Source: Flavimaribacter sp039888615
Lineage (GTDB): Bacteria > Pseudomonadota > Alphaproteobacteria > Rhizobiales > Rhizobiaceae
Direction: 5' to 3' (one strand)
DNA length: 64,000 bases
Assembly: GCA_039888615.1 (NCBI GenBank)
Contig: JBDQQS010000001.1
The position numbers were made by a program, and so were the translations under genes. Shown here in pieces: positions 41,497 to 50,590 of this stretch. Numbering within the stretch: the stretch's first letter is position 1; each line of letters starts with the position of its first letter. The notes under the pieces are model-generated. The model had not been told where the DNA came from. It made no database searches and saw only the letters and a program-made list of their open reading frames with translations.

Positions 41497-41982
41497 ATGG
41501 CTATCAACTGGTCGTTTACGATGGCAGCAATTATCCTGGTCGTTTATGCAATCTACATTATGCATAAAAAAATCCCGCTAACTCCGAGTCACGCAGCGCT
41601 ATTTGCTCTCGCCGCGGCATTATTCATACTACCTAATGTTGTTGATTTTGAATGGACAGGTGATGGATTTAAGTTCACGACCAGAGAGCAAGGTGAAGGT
41701 CTTGCCAAGCAAGTCGAGAAGCTGGCTGATCAGCAAGTAACAATAAACAATAACGTTACTACCCTCACCGAAACGTTAAAAACTGTCACAGATCAAATTG
41801 CGGCCCTCCAAAGAAGCGGTAGTAATAGTACTTCAGAAAATGGAAATATTATTCAGTGGCCGCAGGACGGAGTTTTTCAAGGCTTGATAGAGAGCGGCAA
41901 CAGAATCGATTTTCAAACACAACAATTAAAAGGTGAGATTGAGATGTTGAAGCAGCAAATCGCACCTCCGGCGGTGCAGTAG
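41497..41982 (+). CDS. Small membrane/coiled-coil protein of foreign composition
   Basis: 161 residues. Two N-terminal hydrophobic segments (FTMAAIILVVYAIYIMHKK and AALFALAAALFILPNVVDF) precede a heptad-rich helical part from about residue 62 (GLAKQVEKLADQQVTINNNV, TLTETLKTVTDQIAALQ) and a second short coil near the end. Codons are AT-rich (AAT, AAA, ATA frequent), unlike neighbours. A hairpin terminator follows. No family is recognised; small membrane coiled-coil proteins occur in phage or defence islands, but nothing else here supports that. Confidence 0.6.
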   Translation: MAINWSFTMAAIILVVYAIYIMHKKIPLTPSHAALFALAAALFILPNVVDFEWTGDGFKFTTREQGEGLAKQVEKLADQQVTINNNVTTLTETLKTVTDQIAALQRSGSNSTSENGNIIQWPQDGVFQGLIESGNRIDFQTQQLKGEIEMLKQQIAPPAVQ

Positions 41983-42006
41983 ATGCAAATGCCGACATGA
42001 TCTTAT

Positions 42007-42025
42007 CGCTGCAATTTTTGCAGCG
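42007..42025 (+). terminator. Hairpin after the small coiled-coil gene
   Basis: CGCTGCAA-TTT-TTGCAGCG is a perfect 8-bp stem 25 bases after the stop. It marks the likely end of the AT-rich islet transcript. Confidence 0.6.
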
Positions 42026-42159
42026 CTGTGAAAAAGAATGAGCACAAGACAGAAGCGGTAGCGCGTCATACCATCTTTTGGATGCCGATCATCGGGGCTG
42101 AGGCGGCAGAACAAACCGGTCTGAACGCCGGTCGGAAATTTCAGAGGTGGAACTCGAAT

Positions 42160-43287
42160 ATGGCTATCATCAGAAATACGACGCGACGTCATTTCCTGAA
42201 GTCGTCTGCCGGTATCGCCGGTCTGGCGACGCTCGGCGCCGGCCTGCCGCTGACTTCGGCGCGTGCGGCCGATCTCACCGTTGGCTTCATCTATGTCGGA
42301 CCGAAAGACGATTTCGGTTACAACCAGGCGCATGCCGAAGGCGCTGCGGTGGTCAAGGGCATTGAAGGCGTGACGATCGTCGAGGAAGAAAATGTCGCTG
42401 AGACCGTGGACGTTCAGAAGTCCATGGAAAGCATGATCAATTTCGACGGAGCGTCGCTGCTGTTTCCGACGTCTTTCGGTTATTTTGATCCCCACATCCT
42501 GACGCTTGCACCAAAGAACCCTGATGTGCGCTTCGAGCATTGCGGCGGCCTGTGGAGCGCCGACAAGCATCCCGCCAACACAGGATCCTATTTCGGCTAC
42601 ATCGGAATGGGCCAGTATCTGAACGGCATTGCCGCCGGGCACGCCACCAAGACGAAGAAGATCGGCTTCGTCGCCGCAAAGCCAATCCCGCAGGTGCTGC
42701 TCAACATCAATTCCTTCCTGCTGGGCGCGCGCTCGGTCGATCCGGAAATCACCTGCCAGGTAATTTTCACTGGCGAATGGTCGCTTGCCGTCAAGGAAGC
42801 CGAGGCGGTGAATGCGCTGGCGGATCAGGGCGTCGACGTCATCACCTGCCACGTCGACGGTCCGAAGGTTGTCATGGAAACCGCGGCCGGCCGCGACGCG
42901 TTCGTCTGCGGCTACCACGCCAATCAGCAGTCGCTCGCCGGGGACAAATACCTCACAGGCGCCGAATGGGCCTGGGGCAACGTCTATACGGACATGATCA
43001 ACAAGACGCTGGCCGGCGAAAAGATCGACAATTTCGTCCGCGGCGGACTGGCGGAAGGCTTCATCAAGATGAGCCCGCTCGGTCCGGCGGTGTCCGATGC
43101 GGCGCGCAACCAGTTCGAGGCGACGAAGGCCGAGATCCTGAAGGGCGACTACGCCGTCATAAAAGGTCCGATGAAGGACAACAAGGGCAACGTGATCGCC
43201 ACGGAAGGCCAGGGCTTCGCCGAGACGGATGTCGAGTTGGAGAGCATGGATTACCTCGTTGAAGGCGTGGTCGGCTCCACGAGCTGA
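42160..43287 (+). CDS. BMP-family ABC transporter substrate-binding protein (Tat-exported)
   Basis: 375 residues from ATG 42160, preceded by AGAGGTGG; longer upstream starts are unlikely. The N-terminus MAIIRNTTRRHFLKSSAG is a twin-arginine signal, so it is exported folded. The mature protein begins near ADLTVGFIYVGPKDDFGYNQ, the BMP (PnrA-like) opening, and has MINFDGASLLFPTSFGYFDP. BMP proteins usually bind purine nucleosides. Here genes for two cysteine hydrolases are mixed into the operon, suggesting a urea-like or ureide ligand instead. Confidence 0.88.
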   Translation: MAIIRNTTRRHFLKSSAGIAGLATLGAGLPLTSARAADLTVGFIYVGPKDDFGYNQAHAEGAAVVKGIEGVTIVEEENVAETVDVQKSMESMINFDGASLLFPTSFGYFDPHILTLAPKNPDVRFEHCGGLWSADKHPANTGSYFGYIGMGQYLNGIAAGHATKTKKIGFVAAKPIPQVLLNINSFLLGARSVDPEITCQVIFTGEWSLAVKEAEAVNALADQGVDVITCHVDGPKVVMETAAGRDAFVCGYHANQQSLAGDKYLTGAEWAWGNVYTDMINKTLAGEKIDNFVRGGLAEGFIKMSPLGPAVSDAARNQFEATKAEILKGDYAVIKGPMKDNKGNVIATEGQGFAETDVELESMDYLVEGVVGSTS

Positions 43288-43344
43288 CCATACCCGCCGC
43301 CTGGTCCGACCGAGGGCCGGGCCCTGTGTTGAAGGAGACCATCA

Positions 43345-44454
43345 ATGAGCATCGATCTGGCATCGGGCGCCGGATCGGAGACAGCGGTTCGCGAGTGGCT
43401 GGAAAAGGCCGCCCGAAACGCGGAAGGTTTCGTCATCCCCGTTGGCGCGCTGATTGCGGGTCTCGCGGTTTTCGGACTGTTTCTGCTGTTTCTCGGCAAG
43501 TCGCCCTTCGACTTTTACGCGTTGGTCTACAAGGCCGGTTTCGGCACTGCATTCTCATGGGAAAACACGCTGTCGCGCACTGCGCCTCTGCTGCTGGCGG
43601 CCCTGTGCGTTGCACTGCCGGCCCGACTCGGACTTGTCGTCATCGGTGGAGAGGGGGCTATCGTGCTGGGAGGCGTCGCGGCAGGCGCGTTCGCAATGGT
43701 CGCGTCGGAATTGCCCGGTCCGGCCGGCATGGTGGGCATGGCGCTGTTCGCGGCTTGCGCCGGCGGGATCTGGATTGGTCTCGTCGGCGCGCTTCGCCAT
43801 TTGCGAGGCGTCAACGAAACCATATCAAGCCTTCTGATGGCCTATATCGCCATCGCCATCATGAACCACCTCGTCGAAGGGCCGTTCCGCGACCCGGCAA
43901 GCCTCAACAAGCCGTCGACGGAGCCGCTCTTCGAGAGCTGGCGTATCGGATCGATGCCGGGTTTCGACGTGCACTGGGGACTGGCCGTTGGCGTTGTCGC
44001 ATGCATCGTCTCCTGGATTCTGATCGAGCGCACGAGTTGGGGCTTCGCCGCCCGGATCGCCGGCGGTAACGTGCGCGCCGCACAGGTTCAGGGTTTGCCC
44101 GTAGGACGATTGATCATCGGCTTTACGGCGCTTGGCGGCGCTTTCGCCGGGATCGCCGGCATGATCGAGGTCGCCGCCGTCCACGGTTCGGCCAACGGTT
44201 CGCTAGCCGCCGGCTACGGCTACACCGGTATCTTGATCGCCTTTCTTGCCCGTCACAATCCGCTCGCCATCATCCCCGTCGCCATCCTGCTTGCCGGTTT
44301 CGAGGCGTCGAGCGGGCTCGTGCAACGTCGAATGGATCTGCCCGACGCCACGGTGCTTGTGCTGCAGGGATTCGTCTTTGTTGCGATCCTGCTCAGCGAT
44401 GCGCTCTACGGACGTTTCAAGCTGTTTCAACCTGAATTGTGGAGGCGTGCATGA
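43345..44454 (+). CDS. BMP-type ABC transporter permease 1
   Basis: 369-residue permease of the BPD_transp_2 family (NupP/YufP-like). Features include RTAPLLLAALCVALPARLGL, VIGGEGAIVLGGVAAGAFAM, RGVNETISSLLMAYIAIAI and AARIAGGNVRAAQVQGLPVG with the EAA-like coupling loop. It starts after GAAGGAGACC and overlaps the second permease gene by 4 bases (ATGA). It forms the channel with permease 2. Confidence 0.9.
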   Translation: MSIDLASGAGSETAVREWLEKAARNAEGFVIPVGALIAGLAVFGLFLLFLGKSPFDFYALVYKAGFGTAFSWENTLSRTAPLLLAALCVALPARLGLVVIGGEGAIVLGGVAAGAFAMVASELPGPAGMVGMALFAACAGGIWIGLVGALRHLRGVNETISSLLMAYIAIAIMNHLVEGPFRDPASLNKPSTEPLFESWRIGSMPGFDVHWGLAVGVVACIVSWILIERTSWGFAARIAGGNVRAAQVQGLPVGRLIIGFTALGGAFAGIAGMIEVAAVHGSANGSLAAGYGYTGILIAFLARHNPLAIIPVAILLAGFEASSGLVQRRMDLPDATVLVLQGFVFVAILLSDALYGRFKLFQPELWRRA

Positions 44455-45377
44455 GCGAGACCGATATCGGCCTGTGGGGCGTGCCGCTCGCCATTCTCGG
44501 CGGCGCCATCCGGGTTTCCACGCCATTTCTCTTGGTAAGCGTCGGAGAGTGCCTGACGGAGCGCTCGGGCCGCATCAATCTCGGGCTCGAGGGCACGCTG
44601 GTGTTCGGCGCGATGAGCGGATACGCCATTGCATACCAAACAGGTTCGCCGTGGCTCGGCGTAATCGCCGCGGCGATCGCCGGCGCTGCCTTCGGCTTTG
44701 CCCATGGTTGGATGTGCAAGCTTCCCAGAGTCAATGACATCGCCATCGGCATCTCCCTGATGATCCTTGGCATGGGGCTCGCCTTCTTCTTCGGCAAGCC
44801 ATACATCCAGCCGGTTGCTCCGGATCTGCCCTCGATTTCTTTCGGCTGGTGGGCCGACCTGCCGCAGGTGCAGGCGGCGCTGAGGATCAACGTGCTGTTC
44901 CTGCTTGCGATCGTCGTCGCCATCCTGATGGCGCGCATGTTCCGCACCACGCGCATCGGTCTCATGGTTCGCGTCGTCGGAGACAGCACCGACGCCGCGC
45001 GCGCACTCGGTTTCCATCCTGACCGGGTGCGCCTTTTCTCAACAGCCGTCGGCGGAGCGCTCGCCGGCGTCGGCGGCGCGTATCTGTCGCTTTATTATCC
45101 GGGCAGCTGGAACGAAGGGATTTCATCGGGCCAGGGCTTGATGGCGGTGGCGCTGGTCATCTTCGCCCGCTGGAACCCGGTGAGCTGCATATGGGCGGCG
45201 CTGCTGTTCGGCGGAGCAGGGGCGCTGGGACCAGCCCTGCAGTCCATCGGCGTCACCCAGGGCTATTATCTCTTCTACGCTGCGCCCTACGTGCTGACGC
45301 TGGGCGTGCTCATAGCGACGAGCTCGACGAGCCGGGCAATGGCCGGCGCGCCCGGTGCGCTCTCGATAACGAAGTAG
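44451..45377 (+). CDS. BMP-type ABC transporter permease 2
   Basis: 308 residues from ATG 44451 within the ATGA overlap. Typical NupQ/YufQ phrases are LVSVGECLTERSGRINLGLE, GTLVFGAMSGYAIAY, RVVGDSTDAARALGFHPDRV and LIVFARWNP-like ALVIFARWNPVSCIWAALLF. It is predicted to heterodimerise with permease 1 in the inner membrane. A 47-base gap leads to the first hydrolase gene. Confidence 0.9.
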   Translation: MSETDIGLWGVPLAILGGAIRVSTPFLLVSVGECLTERSGRINLGLEGTLVFGAMSGYAIAYQTGSPWLGVIAAAIAGAAFGFAHGWMCKLPRVNDIAIGISLMILGMGLAFFFGKPYIQPVAPDLPSISFGWWADLPQVQAALRINVLFLLAIVVAILMARMFRTTRIGLMVRVVGDSTDAARALGFHPDRVRLFSTAVGGALAGVGGAYLSLYYPGSWNEGISSGQGLMAVALVIFARWNPVSCIWAALLFGGAGALGPALQSIGVTQGYYLFYAAPYVLTLGVLIATSSTSRAMAGAPGALSITK

Positions 45378-45424
45378 GACGCGGAAATGAACCAAACACA
45401 TCTGTCGACCAAGGAGCTGCGTAA

Positions 45425-46102
45425 ATGACCATTATCGCATCCGATCCCTATGACTGGCCACACCATGGCGATATGCGCCCCGAAAACACGACGCTGATCG
45501 TGATTGACATGCAGAAGGATTTCTGCGGCGTTGGCGGCTACGTCGACAGGATGGGCTATGACCTCAGCCTCACCCGCGCGCCAATCGAGCCGATCAGGAT
45601 GGTGCTCGAAGCGATGCGCAAAAAGGGCTATCACATCTTGCACACGCGAGAGGGGCACCGGCCGGATCTTGCCGACCTGCCGCATAACAAGCGATGGCGG
45701 TCCCGACAGATCGGCGCAGGCATCGGCGATGAGGGACCTTTCGGGAAAATTCTCGTGCGCGGCGAACCGGGCTGGGAAATCATCGAGGAACTCGCTCCGG
45801 AGGCCGGCGAGCCGATCATCGACAAGCCAGGCAAGGGCAGTTTCTACGCGACGGATCTCGAATTGCTTCTTCGCACCCGCGGTATCCACAACATCGTCCT
45901 GACGGGCGTGACCACGGATGTCTGCGTCCACACCACGATGAGAGAGGCCAATGATCGCGGCTTCGAATGCCTGCTTCTTGAAGACTGTTGCGCCGCGACG
46001 GACAGGGGCAATCACGATGCGGCGGTCAAGATGATCAAGATGCAGGGCGGTGTCTTTGGATCCGTCAGCAATTCCGAAGCCTTCGTTAAATCACTGCCAT
46101 GA
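45425..46102 (+). CDS. biuH: Isochorismatase-like cysteine hydrolase, probable biuret hydrolase
   Basis: 225 residues. The Asp-Lys-Cys triad is Asp28 (IVIDMQKDF), Lys134 (IIDKPGKGSF) and Cys167 (GVTTDVCVHTT). Its sequence pattern (YVDRMGYDLSLTRAPIEPIR, HTREGHRPDLADLP, NKRWRSRQIGAGIGD) strongly recalls rhizobial biuret hydrolase, and the triad spacing agrees with what I remember of that enzyme. It would cut biuret to allophanate plus ammonia. Allophanate hydrolase nearby and an importer in the same operon support this. RutB-like ureidoacrylate hydrolase is the main alternative. Confidence 0.7.
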   Translation: MTIIASDPYDWPHHGDMRPENTTLIVIDMQKDFCGVGGYVDRMGYDLSLTRAPIEPIRMVLEAMRKKGYHILHTREGHRPDLADLPHNKRWRSRQIGAGIGDEGPFGKILVRGEPGWEIIEELAPEAGEPIIDKPGKGSFYATDLELLLRTRGIHNIVLTGVTTDVCVHTTMREANDRGFECLLLEDCCAATDRGNHDAAVKMIKMQGGVFGSVSNSEAFVKSLP

Positions 46103-47628
46103 CGTCTGCGCGCAAAGACAAGGCCGCGATCGGCGTCGAGACGGTCGGCATGACAATGAGGTTTGGCGCCTTTACCGCGCTCGACGACGTATCCATCAAG
46201 GTGAAGGCGGGGAGCTTCCACGCCTTGCTGGGCGAAAACGGCGCAGGAAAGTCGACGCTCGTAAAATGTATCATGGGGTTCTACCACCCGACGTCCGGCC
46301 AGGTCATGATCGACAATCGCGAGGTGGAGATACGGGATCCGAAGATCGCCCACGCGCAGGGCCTTGGGATGGTGTACCAGCATTTCACCCTCGTGCCGTC
46401 GCTTACAGCGGCTGAGAACCTGGTCATAAGTCGCTCCGATGCGCCGGAGATAATCGACTGGAAAAAAGAGAACAGAAGGCTGGAATCCTTCATGGAAACA
46501 ATGCCTTTCCGTGTTCCGCTAAATCAACTAGTGAACCGGCTTGCAGCAGGCGAAAAGCAGAAGCTGGAGTTGCTGAAGCAGCTTTATCTCGGGCGCCGCT
46601 TTCTCATTCTCGATGAGCCGACCTCGGTGTTGACGCCGGCGGAAGCCGACGAGCTTCTCGGTATGGTTCGCGGTCTGACAGAGGCTGGCGCGCTGACGGT
46701 CCTGATGATTTCCCACAAGTTCCGCGAGGTGACCGCCTTCGCCGACGAGGTTTCGGTTCTGAGGCGCGGGTCCTTCGTTGGAGGCAGCAAGGTTTCGGAT
46801 CTCGATCACGCGGCCATGGCCGACATGATGATCGGGGAGAAGGAGTTGCAGAAGACGGCCGAGCGGTCCGGCACAGTCGGCGAGCCGATCCTCACGGTCA
46901 ACAAGGTTCACGCCAGCGACCGGTCCGGACTGAAATCCATCCGGATCGAAGACCTGACCATTCGCGCCGGGGAGATCGTCGGCATTGCGGGCGTGTCGGG
47001 CAACGGGCAGATGGAGCTGATGGAGATCCTCGCTGGCCAGCGACCCTATTCGGCGGGCGAGATACGGGTCGAGAACGAACCGTTTTCCGCGACCCGCGCC
47101 GAGGCGCGCGAATTTCACGTGCGGTATCTGCCCGAAGAACCGCTGCGCAACGCCTGCGCGCCTCGCATGAGCGTCACCGAAAATCTCGCCTTTCGCACAT
47201 ACGACGTCAACGACGCCGGCAAGACGCGTTTCTGGATCGACCGCGGCCGAATGGGCGAGGCGGCAAGGGAACTGATCGCAGCCTTCAAGGTCAAGACCGC
47301 CTCTCCGGAAAGCCCAATCGAGTCGCTTTCCGGCGGCAATGTGCAGCGCGCAGTGCTCGCCAGGGAACTCACAGGCGAGGTGGATCTGCTGATCATCTCG
47401 AATCCCTGTTTCGGGCTGGATTTCTCCGCTGTGGCGGAAATCCGGGCCCGCATCATGACCGCGCGCAACGCCGGCGCCGCGGTGCTGCTGATCAGCGAGG
47501 ATCTGGACGAAATCCTCGAATTGTCGGATCGTGTTCTGGTAATGTCGGAGGGCGCGATCGTTTATCAGACGCCAATCGCACAGGCGAGCGTCGCAGAGAT
47601 CGGAAAACACATGGCAGGTCACGCATGA
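46099..47628 (+). CDS. BMP-type ABC transporter duplicated ATPase
   Basis: 509 residues with two ATPase domains (NupO/YufO-like). Domain 1 has Walker A GENGAGKST, Walker B ILDEPTSVLTPAEADEL and an atypical signature region (LAAGEKQKLELLKQLY). Domain 2 has a degenerate Walker A (GVSGNGQMELMEILAG) and signature LSGGNVQRAVLARELTG. It overlaps the preceding and following hydrolase genes by 4 bases each, so importer and hydrolases are one translation-coupled unit. Confidence 0.9.
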   Translation: MTSARKDKAAIGVETVGMTMRFGAFTALDDVSIKVKAGSFHALLGENGAGKSTLVKCIMGFYHPTSGQVMIDNREVEIRDPKIAHAQGLGMVYQHFTLVPSLTAAENLVISRSDAPEIIDWKKENRRLESFMETMPFRVPLNQLVNRLAAGEKQKLELLKQLYLGRRFLILDEPTSVLTPAEADELLGMVRGLTEAGALTVLMISHKFREVTAFADEVSVLRRGSFVGGSKVSDLDHAAMADMMIGEKELQKTAERSGTVGEPILTVNKVHASDRSGLKSIRIEDLTIRAGEIVGIAGVSGNGQMELMEILAGQRPYSAGEIRVENEPFSATRAEAREFHVRYLPEEPLRNACAPRMSVTENLAFRTYDVNDAGKTRFWIDRGRMGEAARELIAAFKVKTASPESPIESLSGGNVQRAVLARELTGEVDLLIISNPCFGLDFSAVAEIRARIMTARNAGAAVLLISEDLDEILELSDRVLVMSEGAIVYQTPIAQASVAEIGKHMAGHA

Positions 47629-48290
47629 AATTGCTTGATGCAGATCCCTTTCATTTTCCCTTTCATCACGAAAAGATCGCGCTTGTCGTCATCGACATGC
47701 AGCGGGATTTCGTCGAGCCGGGCGGCTTTGGAGCAAGCCTCGGCAACAATGTCGAATTGCTTCAGCAGATCGTACCCACCGTGAGAAACCTGATTGATGG
47801 TTTTCGCGCCGCGGGTCTGACGATCGTTCACACGCGCGAGTGCCACAAACCGGACCTTTCGGACTGCCCGCCGGCCAAGCGCGACCGTGGAAATCCGGCG
47901 TTGCGGATCGGAGATCACGGCCCGATGGGTCGCATTCTCGTATCCGGCGAGCCCGGCGCCGAGATCGTTCCCGAACTTGCTCCGCTTCCCGGCGAACTCG
48001 TGATCGACAAACCGGGGAAGGGGGCGTTCTACGCCACACCCTTGTCGGGATGGCTGGAGGAACGCGACATCAGTCATCTCGTGTTTGCAGGCGTGACCAC
48101 GGAAGTCTGCGTGCAGACCTCGATGCGCGAAGCCAATGATCGCGGCTATCACTGTCTTCTCGCGGAGGACGCGACCGAGAGCTATTTCCCGGAATTCAAG
48201 CAAGCGGTGCTCAACATGATCCGCGCGCAGGGAGCGATCGTTGGCTGGACGGCGCCTACTTCTAAAATTGTGGATGCGCTTCATGCCTGA
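47625..48290 (+). CDS. Second isochorismatase-like cysteine hydrolase, possibly triuret hydrolase
   Basis: 221 residues. The triad is Asp24 (LVVIDMQRDF), Lys129 (VIDKPGKGAF) and Cys162 (AGVTTEVCVQTS). It is a paralogue of the upstream hydrolase, sharing REANDRGYHCLL and the HTRECHKPDLSDCP region. Known gene sets for triuret/biuret use carry two such enzymes, so triuret hydrolase is a reasonable guess. RutB-like or other ureide amidohydrolase is possible. Overlaps with the ATPase and cupin genes imply co-translation. Confidence 0.6.
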   Translation: MKLLDADPFHFPFHHEKIALVVIDMQRDFVEPGGFGASLGNNVELLQQIVPTVRNLIDGFRAAGLTIVHTRECHKPDLSDCPPAKRDRGNPALRIGDHGPMGRILVSGEPGAEIVPELAPLPGELVIDKPGKGAFYATPLSGWLEERDISHLVFAGVTTEVCVQTSMREANDRGYHCLLAEDATESYFPEFKQAVLNMIRAQGAIVGWTAPTSKIVDALHA

Positions 48291-48618
48291 ACCGTTTGAG
48301 TTTACAGCCCTTCTCGCAGGCGGCTGGAAAAATGTGACGTTTGGTCCTTTTCACGAAGGCATCGAAATATGCCGGCTGGTCGAGGGAGAGCCCGAAGTCG
48401 CTTTGCTTCGCTACGAAGCAGGCGCAAAAGCGCCGCGTCACATACATCATGGCATGGAGTCGATCCTCGTCCTCGAGGGATCGCAAAGTGACGACCACGG
48501 TCGTTACGAGGCCGGTTCGCTCGTCGTGAACAGGAAGGGCTCCGACCATCGTGTGTGGTCGGAGGACGGATGCGTCGTCCTTATCCAGTGGGAAAAACCG
48601 GTGGAGTTCATCGAGTAG
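48283..48618 (+). CDS. Cupin-domain protein
   Basis: 111 residues from ATG 48283, overlapping the hydrolase stop by 8 bases (ATGCCTGA). The cupin metal motif is APRHIHHGMESILVLEGSQS with GRYEAGSLVVNRKGSDHRVW, as in ChrR-type or small metal-binding cupins. It may be an auxiliary enzyme or a sensor for the pathway. It is the last gene of the importer/hydrolase operon and converges on allophanate hydrolase. Confidence 0.8.
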   Translation: MPEPFEFTALLAGGWKNVTFGPFHEGIEICRLVEGEPEVALLRYEAGAKAPRHIHHGMESILVLEGSQSDDHGRYEAGSLVVNRKGSDHRVWSEDGCVVLIQWEKPVEFIE

Positions 48619-48661
48619 CACGACTTTTGCAAACCCGGCGCGCCAGCAAACAGCAATTTGA

Positions 48662-50458
48662 TCAGTTCAGGCTTGCCAGGTAAGCGCGCCAGCCCCCGAA
48701 ACCGGTAATTTCCACCGCGCCTTCAAGCCCGGCCGGTTCACAGAGAAATCCTTTAACCGACGAGCCGTCCTCGATATCGATCGTGCCAATGCCGAGTGGC
48801 TGGGGAATGCCGGCCATGAATTCGCCGAACGACGCCTTTGGCAGAGCCCAGATTTCGAGGTCGACTGATCCACCACCCTCGCTGCGCACAAGACCTGGCC
48901 TGGCTGGCGGGCCGCCTGCAAGGCTGTAGAAACGGTAGCTTGGAGCGGTTCTGGAAGCATGGAGAAACCGTCCGCCAAGACGCGTAACTTCACCATTGAG
49001 TGGCAATCCGGACATATGCGCGCCAACCATTGCAACGGCGATTTCATCAACGAGAGCGGTCGGGGTACGCTGTACGGGTTCCGGAATAGCCCAGCCGGTG
49101 GCGCCCAGAGAAACATCGGCGTCGTGGTGGAGCCATGCGCCAATCGACGTCAGGAACGCGTCGCGTCCTGCGTCGCCAAGCAGCGTGACGCTGCCCGGCC
49201 GCCCGTCTTCCCTTGGCTTTATCGGAACGGCAATCCCGCAAAGGTCGAGCAGATTGACGAAGTTGGTGTATGTCCCGAAATTGGAGTTTGGCCCGACCGG
49301 ATCTTTCTCCAGGTCGCTGACGCTGTAAAATGTCGGGATCGTCGGGACACAGAGCATATCCGCCAATCCCAGCAACGCGCGGGCTTTTCTCTCGAGTTCC
49401 TTTAGGCGGTACCCGCCTTCGAAAGCGTCCGCTGCGGTGAACGTCTCCGCCTTTGAGATGATCCCGTACGTGACCGGCAGCAAAGCATCCGGCTGCGTCT
49501 CGATAATCTGGCGAACCGCGGCGTAACGCTCCGCCACCCACGGTCCTTCATAAAGCAGTTTCGCGATTTCATAGAACGGCGCGAAGTTGAGCTCCACAAT
49601 CTCCATTCCCTTACGCCGCAAAGTCTCCACGGCCGAGGCAAAGGAGTCAGCTTGCAGGGTGTCGCCGAAAAACTCGATGGAAGCACTGTCGGGAATTCCC
49701 ACGGTAAGTGACGGCGGCATTTCGGATAGGGCCGGCGAAGCCAGCTTACGCGAATAGGCGTCTTCCGCGTCGTAGGCGCAGACGGTTTGATAGACGGACC
49801 AGGCGTCGTCGACCGTCAGCGCCAATATCGACACCGTATCCAGAGAACGGCAGGCCGGAACGACGCCGGACGACGATATGCCGCCCAGCGTTGGCTTTAG
49901 GCCGACAATGTTGTTGAGCGCGGCCGGCGCCCGGCCCGAGCCGGCCGTATCCGTTCCAAGCGCGAAACTGACTATGCCGCGCGATACTGCGACCGCCGAT
50001 CCCGAACTCGATCCGCCCGGCACGATCTCCGGGTCGATAGCGTTTCGAGGTATCGGGTAGGGAGATCGTACGCCAACGAGACCCGTCGCGAACTGGTCGA
50101 GATTGGTTTTGCCTATCACCAGCGCTCCGGCCTCGCGAAGCTTCTTGACGCAGAAGGCGTCGGACTGAGGATCATAGGTAAATGCGGGGCATGCCGCCGT
50201 CGTTGGAACGCCAGCGACATCGATGTTGTCCTTGACCGCGAAGGGAACGCCATAGAGCGGCTTTTCATCAGGATCGAAAGGCCCAAGAGACCGCGCTTCT
50301 GCGATGACGTCCGCTTCTTTCCTCAGGCTTATGAAAATTCCGGGATCGTCGGCGAGGCGAATCCTGCGGAAACATTCTGAGACGACGTTTTCCGCAGCTT
50401 CCCCATTTTGAAAGGCTTCCCGAAGCCTGGCGATATCGAAAGGCAAGTCCTGTATCAT
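48662..50458 (-). CDS. atzF: Allophanate hydrolase
   Basis: 598 residues, the usual AtzF length. The N-terminal amidase signature domain has Lys76 (VPFAVKDNIDVAG), cis-Ser150 (VPGGSSSGSAVAVSRG) and nucleophile Ser174 (GTDTAGSGRAPAALNN), spaced as expected. A C-terminal domain from about residue 470 (MVGAHMSGLPLNGEVTRLGG, GSSVKGFLCEPAGLEGA) is that of allophanate hydrolases and performs the second step. It converts allophanate to ammonia and CO2, completing biuret breakdown. It is divergent from a LysR regulator. Confidence 0.9.
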   Translation of the reverse strand: MIQDLPFDIARLREAFQNGEAAENVVSECFRRIRLADDPGIFISLRKEADVIAEARSLGPFDPDEKPLYGVPFAVKDNIDVAGVPTTAACPAFTYDPQSDAFCVKKLREAGALVIGKTNLDQFATGLVGVRSPYPIPRNAIDPEIVPGGSSSGSAVAVSRGIVSFALGTDTAGSGRAPAALNNIVGLKPTLGGISSSGVVPACRSLDTVSILALTVDDAWSVYQTVCAYDAEDAYSRKLASPALSEMPPSLTVGIPDSASIEFFGDTLQADSFASAVETLRRKGMEIVELNFAPFYEIAKLLYEGPWVAERYAAVRQIIETQPDALLPVTYGIISKAETFTAADAFEGGYRLKELERKARALLGLADMLCVPTIPTFYSVSDLEKDPVGPNSNFGTYTNFVNLLDLCGIAVPIKPREDGRPGSVTLLGDAGRDAFLTSIGAWLHHDADVSLGATGWAIPEPVQRTPTALVDEIAVAMVGAHMSGLPLNGEVTRLGGRFLHASRTAPSYRFYSLAGGPPARPGLVRSEGGGSVDLEIWALPKASFGEFMAGIPQPLGIGTIDIEDGSSVKGFLCEPAGLEGAVEITGFGGWRAYLASLN

Positions 50459-50590
50459 TTCATTCCCGCTTGTCGCGCAGCTCCACTATACACGTCCGGA
50501 CGCGTGACTATTAGTCGTGGTGACTTGTTCGGTCATCTGTTATCTTTTCATCACATCGCTGCACATTTTGCATCACTGGAGTATGACTGC

